Shown here: positions 35,701 to 41,000 of the stretch, piece after piece
How the letters are laid out: the number at the start of each line of letters is the position of its first letter
Numbering within the stretch: the stretch's first letter is position 1
Source of the DNA: Streptomyces guryensis
GTDB lineage: Bacteria; Actinomycetota; Actinomycetes; Streptomycetales; Streptomycetaceae
DNA length: 64,000 nt
Assembly (NCBI RefSeq): GCF_021261325.1
Contig: NZ_JAJSBI010000016.1
Location: 160,270 to 224,269 of the forward strand
Reading direction: 5' to 3'
Notes under the pieces: model-generated
The model's input: only the letters and a program-made list of their open reading frames with translations
Database searches by the model: none
Told to the model about the DNA's origin: nothing
Position numbers and translations under genes: made by a program

Positions 35701-36583
35701 CGGGCGGACAGGCCTCCCCGCCGAAGATCAGCAGACGGACGTCGTTGAGGGTCTCGGGCTCCCACAGCGCGGCGAGCGTCGGGACCGTGGAGACCACGGT
35801 GATCTCCTGCTCGACCAGCCAGGGCCCCAGGTCGGCGCCGCTGCGGACCTGCGCGCGGGGCACCGGCACCAGACAGGCGCCATAGCGCCACGCAAGCCAC
35901 ATCTCCTCGCAGGACGCGTCGAAGGCGACCGACAGACCCGCCATGACCCTGTCACCAGGGCCGATGGGGTCGTCGGTGAGGAACAGCGCGGCCTCGGCGT
36001 CCACGAACGCGGCGGCGCTGCGGTGACCGACCGCGACGCCCTTGGGCTTCCCGGTGGAACCGGACGTGAAGATGATCCACGCGTCGTGCTCGACACCCGG
36101 CCGGGCCGCCGGGACGTCGCTGCGCCCGGTGACGGTCAGCTCGTGCCCGGCGCCGACGACCGCCCGGACGTCCGCCTCCCCGAACACCAACTCGGCCCGC
36201 TCGTCCGGGTCCTCGGCGTCCACGGGGACATAGGCGGCCCCGGCGGCGAGAACGGCCAGGATCGCGACGTACAGGTCATTGGTTCCGGAGGGGACCCGGA
36301 CGCCCACCCGGTCGCCGAGGCCGACCCCGGCCGCGGCGAGGCGCCGGCGCAGCTGCTCCACCTCGCCGGCCAGCGCACGATAGGTGAGACGGGCCGTGCC
36401 GTCGTCCAGGGCGAGCTCGTCCGGGTACGACCGCACGGAGGCGTCGAAGACGTCGACGAGCGTGCGCGGGGAGGCCGCCTGACCTCCGGAGAAACGGGCG
36501 GTGTCGCCGAACTGCTGGTGGATCTCTGCGCTGAGCTCATCGTCGAGCAGGCCGAGAGCATTGCTCTCGTCTATGGCTGCCAT
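32717..36583 (-). CDS. Pls/PosA-type membrane NRPS with tandem hexapeptide beta-helix domains
   Basis: A 1288-residue single-module synthetase. Residues 40-510 are an adenylation domain (FTSGSTGKPKG 172-182, SVAFDASCEEMW near 220, YGPTEAT 311-317, TSGKVDRNALP with K498). Residues 525-590 are a carrier domain with phosphopantetheine Ser552 in IGGSSL. The rest alternates transmembrane helices (for example VIQLLLLVPLFTLLGL, VLSALPLLAGGAAFLVAYAF) with three left-handed beta-helix blocks of hexapeptide-repeat type (VGAHATVGTRSMLFPGARVG, and near the end LREGATLGPGGIVLPGSTIG). This is the layout of epsilon-poly-lysine synthetase relatives, which join one amino acid repeatedly at the membrane. The start is the ATG at 36583, preceded by GAGGA. 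The amino acid selected cannot be read reliably. Confidence 0.9.
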   Translation of the reverse strand: MAAIDESNALGLLDDELSAEIHQQFGDTARFSGGQAASPRTLVDVFDASVRSYPDELALDDGTARLTYRALAGEVEQLRRRLAAAGVGLGDRVGVRVPSGTNDLYVAILAVLAAGAAYVPVDAEDPDERAELVFGEADVRAVVGAGHELTVTGRSDVPAARPGVEHDAWIIFTSGSTGKPKGVAVGHRSAAAFVDAEAALFLTDDPIGPGDRVMAGLSVAFDASCEEMWLAWRYGACLVPVPRAQVRSGADLGPWLVEQEITVVSTVPTLAALWEPETLNDVRLLIFGGEACPPELVQRLVTEGREVWNTYGPTEATVVACASLMSGEEPIRIGLPLDGWELAVVDEAGEPVPMGGSGQLVIGGVGLARYLDAEKDAEKYAPLESLGWERAYRSGDLVKAEPQGLVFLGRADEQIKLGGRRIELGEVDAALQALPGVAGAAAAVRTARSGNQLLVGYVVTQDGWDHAAAVGKLRAELPAALVPLLAPVADLPTRTSGKVDRNALPWPLEGLETGGPAEPLYGTEAWLAEQWTEVLGIPVTSARDDFFAIGGSSLAAAQLTTKLRTRYPSAAVLDIYQQPTLRKLARHLEKSVQDDGGSRTITPVPTRAKVIQLLLLVPLFTLLGLRWTVALATAGNLLPAYSWLPTAPWWLIATGALLLFSPPGRLAIAAGGARLLLRNVEPGRYPRGGSVHLRLWTAERLAEFSGATSLTGSWLERYARALGAKIGQDVDLHSLPPVTGLLKLGRGAAVESEVDLSGWWLDGDRLEIGQVKVGAHATVGTRSMLFPGARVGKRAEVAPGSAVTGQIPTGQRWAGAPAVKLGKAKRNWPKERPQRGTYWRVMYGLTGLVLSALPLLAGGAAFLVAYAFIDADAPLRGAALALVPATLAFGLAYALLILVAVRLLSLGLREGTHPTHSRIGWQAWTVTQLMDRSRETLFPLYAGLVTPVWLRLLGMRIGRGAEVSTVLALPSLTTVGEGAFLADDTLTAPYELGGGWMRIGRAEIGRRAFLGNSGMTAPGRSVPDGGLVGVLSATPKKAKKGSSYLGLPPVKLPRSAETGDQSLTYDPPARLLWARGLVELFRIVPVFCSAALAVLTVAALCLLGPWAPLLSGLVLLGTGAAAAVVSFVAKWLLVGRHRAGEHPLWSGFVWRNELADTFVEVVAVPWLAGSVPGTPLMTAWLRGLGAKIGKGVWVESYWLPETDLVTLEDAATVNRGCVLQTHLFHDRILRTDTVVLREGATLGPGGIVLPGSTIGARTTLGPASLVMAAESVPDDTRWLGNPIEAWRP

Positions 36584-36781
36584 CCGGTCCTCGCGTCTCG
36601 ATCCCGGAAGCCTCCGGGGCGCTGGCGGGCCCGCAGGTCTGCCTGGGGTTGTCCGGGTCCAGCTCCGTAACAAGCCGGAAATTTTAGTACGACGCTAGGT
36701 TCGGGACGGCTGATCGGCCATCCGGGAGGGCTGTCCGGGGGCTGTCGGAACGATCAAACCCTCGGTGACCTGGGGTTTTCA

Positions 36782-36828
36782 CTGCGGAGAGACATGCCCC
36801 ACACTGTGGGTGAGGAGGGGCTCCGCAG
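36782..36828. other. Nested inverted repeat between the NRPS gene and tRNA-Leu
   Basis: An outer perfect 8-bp inverted repeat (CTGCGGAG at 36782-36789, CTCCGCAG at 36821-36828) encloses an inner perfect palindrome CCCACACTGTGGG at 36798-36810. It would form a long hairpin in RNA from either strand or a cruciform-like site in DNA. It sits 30-odd bases beyond the tRNA terminator and about 200 bp upstream of the NRPS start, in a 300-bp region with no gene. It could be an operator for the NRPS promoter, a terminator, or part of a small RNA. I do not recognise the sequence. Confidence 0.5.
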
Positions 36829-36837
36829 ACGCGAAAA

Positions 36838-36865
36838 TCCCGGCCGCTGACTTGAGCGGCCGGGA
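36838..36865 (-). terminator. Rho-independent terminator of tRNA-Leu
   Basis: An inverted repeat of 11 bp (arms 36838-36848 and 36855-36865, loop of six bases) lies 18 bp after the encoded CCA of the tRNA on the minus strand and is followed on that strand by ATTTTCG, a short U tract. Position and structure fit a factor-independent terminator. Confidence 0.85.
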
Positions 36866-36883
36866 CTTCGGCTGGTTTCCAGC

Positions 36884-36971
36884 TGGTGTCCGAGGGGGGA
36901 CTTGAACCCCCACGCCCGATAAAGGGCACTAGCACCTCAAGCTAGCGCGTCTGCCATTCCGCCACCCGGAC
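36884..36971 (-). tRNA. tRNA-Leu (anticodon GAG)
   Basis: The minus strand reads as a complete class II tRNA: acceptor stem GTCCGGG paired with CTCGGAC (one G-U pair), D arm with GGCGGAATGGCAGAC, anticodon stem-loop CTAGCTTGAGGTGCTAG with anticodon GAG, a long variable arm, T arm GGGGGTTCAAGTCCCCC, discriminator A and an encoded CCA at 36886-36884. The long variable arm and anticodon give leucine reading CUC/CUU codons. A strong terminator follows. No integrase gene or second copy of the tRNA 3' end is seen nearby, so it does not appear to be an attachment site in use here. Confidence 0.96.
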
Positions 36972-37158
36972 AAGGTGTCTGTCGTGCGGGGTTTCCCCCG
37001 CGGCGACGAAGGAAACATTACCAGGCTTTCGAGAGGTCCCCGGTCACCCCCCGTGCGGCGTGAACGGCGTGTGACGGGCCGGGTCCGGTCTTGGGGAGCG
37101 GCCGGGCGGAGAGGGAGGATGTGGGGAACCACCAGCAGTGACAGCGGGAGGAAGCAGC

Positions 37159-38484
37159 GTGAGCGAGACGGACACGGCCAGGGGCGTCACCGGCGAGGAC
37201 GAGGTCGTGGACCTCTGCCGCGAGCTGATCCAGATCGACACCAGCAACTACGGCGACCACTCGGGGCCGGGTGAGCGCGAGGCCGCCGAGTACGTCGCCG
37301 AGAAGCTCGCCGAGGTGGGTCTCGAATCGAAGATCTTCGAGTCGCACCCGGGCCGGGCCTCCACGGTCGCCCGGATCGAGGGCGAGGACCCGTCACGGCC
37401 CGCGCTGCTCATCCACGGCCACCTCGACGTCGTACCGGCCAACGCCGACGACTGGACCCACCACCCCTTCTCCGGCGAGGTCACCGACGGCTGCGTGTGG
37501 GGGCGCGGGGCCGTCGACATGAAGGACATGGACGCGATGACCCTGGCGGTCGTGCGCGACCGGCTGCGCAGCGGGCGACGGCCCCCGCGCGACATCGTCC
37601 TCGCCTTCCTCGCCGACGAGGAGGCGGGCGGCAAGTTCGGCGCCCGGCACCTCGTCGAGAAGCACCCCGGTCTCTTCGAGGGCGTCACCGAGGCGATCAG
37701 TGAAGTCGGCGGCTTCTCCTTCACGGTCAGCGAGCAGCGGCGGCTGTATCTGATCCAGACGGCCGAGAAGGGCATGCACTGGATGAAGCTGACCGTGGCC
37801 GGTACCGCCGGGCACGGGTCGATGATCCACCGGGACAACGCGATCACCGAGCTGTCGGAGGCCGTAGCGCGGCTCGGGCGGCACAAGTTCCCGGTACGGG
37901 TGACGAAGACCACCCGGGCCTTCCTCGACGAACTCGGCGACGCGCTCGGCACCGAGCTGGACCCGGAGGACATGGAAGGCACCCTGGCCAGGCTCGGAGG
38001 TATCGCCAAGCTCATCGGCGCGACCCTGAGCAACACCGCCAACCCCACACAGCTGGGCGCCGGTTACAAGGTCAACGTCATCCCGGGCGAGGCCACCGCA
38101 CACGTCGACGGGCGCTTCCTGCCCGGGTTCGAGGAGGAGTTCCTCGCTGACCTGGACAAGATCCTCGGGCCTCAGGTGAAGCGCGAGGACGTGCACTCGG
38201 ACAAGGCCGTCGAGACCACCTTCGACGGGGCGCTGGTGGACGCCATGCAGTCCGCGCTGGTGGCCGAGGACCCGGCCGCCAAGGCGATCCCGTACATGCT
38301 CTCCGGAGGCACGGACGCCAAGTCCTTCGACGAACTGGGTATCCGCGGCTTCGGCTTCGCCCCGCTCAAGCTGCCGCCGGAGCTGGACTTCGCCGGCATG
38401 TTCCACGGTGTCGACGAGCGGGTGCCGGTCGACGGCCTGAAGTTCGGCGCGCGTGTGCTGGACCGCTTCATCGACGCCTCGTGA
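37159..38484 (+). CDS. M20-family metallopeptidase
   Basis: A 441-residue dinuclear zinc hydrolase of the M20 (ArgE/DapE/CPG2) family. Metal and catalytic segments are clear: IHGHLDVVPA near residue 88 (first His and Asp), GRGAVDMKDM near 116, FLADEEAGGKFGARHLVE near 152 (catalytic Glu and metal Glu), and a C-terminal SGGTDAKSFDELGIRGFGF with the last His in FHGVDERVPVDGL. The dimerisation domain is between residues 190 and 310. It is likely cytoplasmic. The GTG start at 37159 is chosen because GGGAGGA lies 6 bases upstream; an upstream GTG at 37138 is also in frame. The substrate is probably a peptide or N-acyl amino acid and cannot be read from sequence. Confidence 0.9.
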   Translation: MSETDTARGVTGEDEVVDLCRELIQIDTSNYGDHSGPGEREAAEYVAEKLAEVGLESKIFESHPGRASTVARIEGEDPSRPALLIHGHLDVVPANADDWTHHPFSGEVTDGCVWGRGAVDMKDMDAMTLAVVRDRLRSGRRPPRDIVLAFLADEEAGGKFGARHLVEKHPGLFEGVTEAISEVGGFSFTVSEQRRLYLIQTAEKGMHWMKLTVAGTAGHGSMIHRDNAITELSEAVARLGRHKFPVRVTKTTRAFLDELGDALGTELDPEDMEGTLARLGGIAKLIGATLSNTANPTQLGAGYKVNVIPGEATAHVDGRFLPGFEEEFLADLDKILGPQVKREDVHSDKAVETTFDGALVDAMQSALVAEDPAAKAIPYMLSGGTDAKSFDELGIRGFGFAPLKLPPELDFAGMFHGVDERVPVDGLKFGARVLDRFIDAS

Positions 38485-38544
38485 CCTTCGTAATCGGCCG
38501 CGTGTACGGAGCGGGACCGAGAAGGGTGAATGCGACCATCAGCT

Positions 38545-38572
38545 CGTAGCTCCATTACTTCCTCCTCGTTAC
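38545..38572 (+). promoter_or_regulatory. Candidate ECF-type promoter of chpH
   Basis: CGTAGC at 38545-38550 and CGTTAC at 38567-38572 are separated by 16 bp and lie 50 bp before the chpH start. The spacing and the GT cores resemble promoters read by the ECF sigma factor BldN, which is known to drive chaplin genes in Streptomyces. The match is by eye only. Confidence 0.5.
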
Positions 38573-38579
38573 AGGTAAT

Positions 38580-38605
38580 GCGATCAGCAACACGAGATCG
38601 CTTTT
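38580..38605 (+). promoter_or_regulatory. Hairpin with U tract in the chpH 5' leader
   Basis: GCGATC at 38580-38585 and GATCGC at 38596-38601 form a 6-bp stem with a 10-base loop, followed directly by TTTT at 38602-38605, all inside the presumed chpH leader just before the AAGGAGGAA ribosome binding site. It resembles a weak terminator or an RNA stability element and could adjust chaplin expression. Function is unproven. Confidence 0.45.
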
Positions 38606-38622
38606 GCCAACAAGGAGGAATA

Positions 38623-38856
38623 ATGCTCAAGAAGGTCGTCGCTGCTGCGGCTGCCACTGGTGGTCTGGTTCTCGCGGGTGCGGGCCTGGCCGTCGCCGAC
38701 GCCGGTGCTCAGGGTGCCGCGGTGCACTCCCCGGGTATCGTTTCCGGCAACGTCGTTCAGGTGCCCGTTCACGTCCCCGTGAACGTCTGCGGCAACACGA
38801 TCTCCGTGATCGGGCTGCTGAACCCCGCCTTCGGCAACACCTGCATCAACAAGTGA
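38623..38856 (+). CDS. chpH: Short chaplin ChpH
   Basis: A 77-residue secreted hydrophobic surface protein. Residues 1-26 are a Sec signal peptide (MLKKVVAAAAATGGLVLAGA, cleavage after AVADA or nearby). The mature part is a single chaplin domain: HSPGIVSGNVVQVPVHVPVN, CGNTISVIGLLNPAFGNTC, with the two cysteines that form the intramolecular disulfide. Sequence and length agree with ChpH of S. coelicolor. Chaplins assemble into amyloid-like films that lower water surface tension and allow aerial hyphae to emerge. A very strong Shine-Dalgarno sequence (AAGGAGGAA) precedes the ATG. It has its own terminator, and a long chaplin gene follows on the same strand. Confidence 0.97.
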   Translation: MLKKVVAAAAATGGLVLAGAGLAVADAGAQGAAVHSPGIVSGNVVQVPVHVPVNVCGNTISVIGLLNPAFGNTCINK

Positions 38857-38884
38857 CGTCGACCCGCTGAGGGTCGTCAAGCCC

Positions 38885-38932
38885 GTCGGCTCCGGAGCGC
38901 GCGCCATGCGTTCCGGAGCCGACCGGCCTTTT
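38885..38932 (+). terminator. Terminator of chpH
   Basis: A perfect 12-bp inverted repeat (GTCGGCTCCGGA at 38885-38896, TCCGGAGCCGAC at 38912-38923) is followed by CGGCCTTTT. It lies 28 bp after the chpH stop and separates it from the next chaplin gene, so the two chaplins probably have separate transcripts or strongly unequal expression. Confidence 0.9.
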
Positions 38933-38997
38933 CGCGAATTTCCACGCGAGATGTCGCGAGATACCAGGTCAGGAATGAAGGCAGGGAGAATTCAGCA

Positions 38998-39771
38998 ATG
39001 CGACAGGTCACCCGCAAGGGCCTGATGACCGTGATGGCGGCGACCGGCGTGCTCGCCGCGGCGGGCGGTTACGCCCACGCCGACTCGGGCGCGAACGGCT
39101 CCACTTCGGACTCGCCCGGCGTACTGTCCGGCAACACGGTGCAGGCGCCGGTGCATGTGCCGGTGAACGTCTGCGGCAACACGGTCAACGTCGTCGGACT
39201 CCTCAACCCGGCGAGCGGCAACGAGTGCGGCAACGAGGGCGGCGGCAGCTCGTCCGGCGGGCACGGCGGTTCCGGTGGCGGAGCCCAGGCCGGCGGACAC
39301 GCCAGCCACTCGCCCGGCATCGGCTCGGGCAACACCGTCCAGGCGCCGATCGACGTGCCGGTCAACGTCTGCGGCAACAGCGTCAACATCGTCGGTATCG
39401 GCAACGCCGTCGAGGACAACGAGTGCACCAACGGCGGTTCCGGCGGCGGGCACCCGGGCCACCCCGGACACCCGGGTCATCCCGGGCACCCGGGCCATCC
39501 CGGACACCCGGGTCACCCCGGACACCCCGGTAACCCGGGCCAGCCCGGACACCCCGGCACCCCGAGCACGCCGCCCGGTGCGGGCGGCAAGACGCCGGGT
39601 GGCTCCTCGCACACCAACCACCCGGGCACCCAGACGGTCACCCAGCCGCAGGGCGCCGCACAGCTCGCGCACACCGGCAGTGACCTGCCGATCGGCGTCG
39701 TGCTCCCAGTGGGCGCGGGGGCGCTGCTGGCGGGTGCGGTCATGTACCGCAAGGCGCGCGCTTCGGTCTGA
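38998..39771 (+). CDS. Long chaplin with sortase signal (ChpC-like)
   Basis: A 257-residue cell-wall-anchored chaplin. A signal peptide (residues 1-28, ending AHADS) is followed by two chaplin domains at about residues 41-81 and 101-143, each with two cysteines (VPVNVCGNTVNVVG...NECGN and VPVNVCGNSVNIVGIG...NECTN). Then come a Gly/His/Pro tract of triplet repeats, a Ser/Thr/Pro linker, the sortase motif LAHTG, a hydrophobic helix and a positive tail (MYRKARASV). LAxTG is the signal used by class E sortases in Streptomyces. Position next to chpH matches ChpC. It should attach to wall peptidoglycan and display chaplin domains to seed assembly of the short chaplins. Confidence 0.94.
   Translation: MRQVTRKGLMTVMAATGVLAAAGGYAHADSGANGSTSDSPGVLSGNTVQAPVHVPVNVCGNTVNVVGLLNPASGNECGNEGGGSSSGGHGGSGGGAQAGGHASHSPGIGSGNTVQAPIDVPVNVCGNSVNIVGIGNAVEDNECTNGGSGGGHPGHPGHPGHPGHPGHPGHPGHPGHPGNPGQPGHPGTPSTPPGAGGKTPGGSSHTNHPGTQTVTQPQGAAQLAHTGSDLPIGVVLPVGAGALLAGAVMYRKARASV
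39451..39558 (+). repeat. In-frame 9-bp tandem repeat encoding HPG triplets
   Basis: Twelve 9-bp units encode nine HPG triplets, then NPG, QPG and HPG. The third codon positions vary, so the repeat is old enough to have diverged silently while the peptide stayed constant. Glycine at every third residue gives a collagen-like or polyproline-II spacer, with histidines that could bind metal. It separates the chaplin domains from the wall anchor. Confidence 0.92.
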
Positions 39772-39821
39772 ACCGGCGCATCTCCACGCCGAGCACCGCA
39801 AGCTTCCCCTACGGCGCGCAG

Positions 39822-39860
39822 AACGGAGCGGGCCCCGCGTCGGCGGGGCCCGCTCCGTTT
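39822..39860. terminator. Bidirectional terminator after the long chaplin gene
   Basis: A stem of about 16 bp (arms 39823-39838 and 39843-39858, loop GTCG) is followed on the plus strand by TTT. It lies between the convergent long chaplin gene and the DUF5703 gene and can serve both. Confidence 0.88.
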
Positions 39861-39885
39861 CCGTCGTCTCCGTCGTCGCCTCAGC

Positions 39886-40074
39886 TCACCATGTGGCCCG
39901 CACCTGGCGGATGATCCGCCGGCGCAACCGCACCCGGCGGCTGCCGTCACGCAGCAGGCTCAGACGGTCCAACTCCCAGTGTCCGTACTCGGCATGGTCC
40001 GTCAGCAGGCGTGTGGCGTCCTTGCGGGAAACCCCGCGCGGTACGTACACGTCGACAAATTCGTATTCCGGCAT
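39886..40074 (-). CDS. DUF5703 family protein
   Basis: A 62-residue basic protein. The conserved pattern is EFVDVYVPRGVSRKDATRLL followed by YGHWELDRLSLLRDGSRRVR and ending in RRRIIRQVR. This short family is found in actinomycetes and has no known function; the fold is probably a small alpha/beta unit, and the arginine-rich end might bind nucleic acid. It is divergent from the acidic hypothetical gene with only 47 bp between the two starts. No Shine-Dalgarno sequence is evident before the ATG, so a leaderless transcript is possible. Confidence 0.85.
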   Translation of the reverse strand: MPEYEFVDVYVPRGVSRKDATRLLTDHAEYGHWELDRLSLLRDGSRRVRLRRRIIRQVRATW

Positions 40075-40121
40075 CGCATCTATTGTGCGGGCTGGGGCCC
40101 GGTACGGATAGCGTCTGCACT

Positions 40122-40832
40122 ATGTCTGATGCTGCGCAGCCCACCGCTGCCGAGGTACGAGCCGCCGCCGAGGCGGTCAAGACCGCGCTCGACCGCCACC
40201 TGGCCGCGGTCGAACGCAGGTCCGGGGAGGACGACCCGGCCGTCTACGAGGCGTTCAACGAGCTGGCCGCGGCCGCCGAGACGTACGACGAATTGCTCTA
40301 CGACCGCTACGACGAGGTCACGCCCTTCGAGATCCCCGGTGCGGAGGACACGCTGCCGCCGTACACGGGACCCGAGGAGCCGAACGCGCTGAGCGTGCTG
40401 ATCCGCCGTGACTACGCCGTGGCGGAGCCGCACCGGCTGCTGGCGCAGGCGCAGCGGGTGGAGGCCGCGGACGACGACGGGCGGGGAGCGGAGGCCTCCG
40501 CGACCGTGCACGGGGCGCTGGGTGTCCTGTTCGGCGAGTTCGAACCGGACGAGATCGCCTCGCGGCACAAGGAGTTCGGGCTCGAAGAGGGCGACTCCAC
40601 GCTCTGGGTGACGGCCGCGGACGAACCGGCAGAGCCCGGCGAGTGGCTGGAGGCGCCGTTCGAGCAGATCGATCCGCAGCGGGTGGTCTGCCGTTTCGAC
40701 GTCAGCGCGGTCTTCGACGACGAGGTCGACGACGGCCGCCTCGCGGGCGTGGACGACGACGACCTCGAGGACGACCTCGACCCGGACCTGGACGGCGACG
40801 AGGACCTGGAGCCACTGGACGCGGACCGCTAA
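40122..40832 (+). CDS. Acidic hypothetical protein
   Basis: A 236-residue cytoplasmic protein I cannot assign to a named family. The N-terminal 60 residues are helical (EVRAAAEAVKTALDRHLAAV, FNELAAAAETYDELLYDRYD). The middle contains PNALSVLIRRDYAVAEPHRL and ALGVLFGEFEPDEIASRHKE, and the last 35 residues are nearly all Asp/Glu/Leu/Gly (VDDDDLEDDLDPDLDGDEDL). It looks like an ordinary conserved Streptomyces housekeeping hypothetical. The ATG at 40122 is 7 bases after a TAGCGT (-10-like) at 40109-40114 and has no Shine-Dalgarno sequence, so it is probably leaderless. A strong hairpin follows the stop. Confidence 0.8.
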   Translation: MSDAAQPTAAEVRAAAEAVKTALDRHLAAVERRSGEDDPAVYEAFNELAAAAETYDELLYDRYDEVTPFEIPGAEDTLPPYTGPEEPNALSVLIRRDYAVAEPHRLLAQAQRVEAADDDGRGAEASATVHGALGVLFGEFEPDEIASRHKEFGLEEGDSTLWVTAADEPAEPGEWLEAPFEQIDPQRVVCRFDVSAVFDDEVDDGRLAGVDDDDLEDDLDPDLDGDEDLEPLDADR

Positions 40833-40855
40833 GCGCGGGGCTGGACCGGGCCGAT

Positions 40856-40900
40856 ACGGCGGCGGCGTTCACGGAGATCATTCGTGAACGCCGCCGCCGT
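40856..40900. terminator. Long hairpin terminator
   Basis: An inverted repeat of 18 bp (arms 40856-40873 and 40883-40900) with loop GAGATCATT lies 24 bp after the acidic gene and ends the transcript facing the convergent helicase-like gene. The U tract is weak, as is common in high-GC actinomycetes. Confidence 0.8.
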
Positions 40901-40944
40901 TCGGGTGCGTGGCCGGTACGGTCGGGGTCTGGCTGCGAGCCGGC

Positions 40945-40995
40945 CTGTGGCTGGTCGGGCAGTTCCCTGCGCCCCTGGGTGGGGCCGCCGTGCCC
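40945..40995 (-). repeat. Partial copy of a Streptomyces dispersed intergenic repeat
   Basis: The minus strand contains GGGGCGCAGGGAACTGCCCGACCAGCCACAGGCCGG-like sequence, given here only as its key parts: GGGGCGC, GAACTGC and GACCAGCCAC. This matches the general form of a short repeat scattered between Streptomyces genes and shares GACCAGCCAC with the copy at 49838-49905. It abuts the stop codon of the RecD-like gene. Confidence 0.6.
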
Positions 40996-41000
40996 CTTGG

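Noticed and set aside
32909..36670. Long plus-strand frame opposite the NRPS gene
   Set aside because: The translation is Arg/Gln/Gly-rich without domains, while the minus strand has all adenylation and carrier motifs.
36884..36971. tRNA-Leu as attachment site of an integrated element
   Set aside because: No integrase and no second copy of the tRNA 3' end were seen; the gene on each side is ordinary chromosomal.
39451..39558. CRISPR-like array
   Set aside because: The 9-bp units are contiguous, in frame, and encode HPG triplets; there are no spacers or cas genes.
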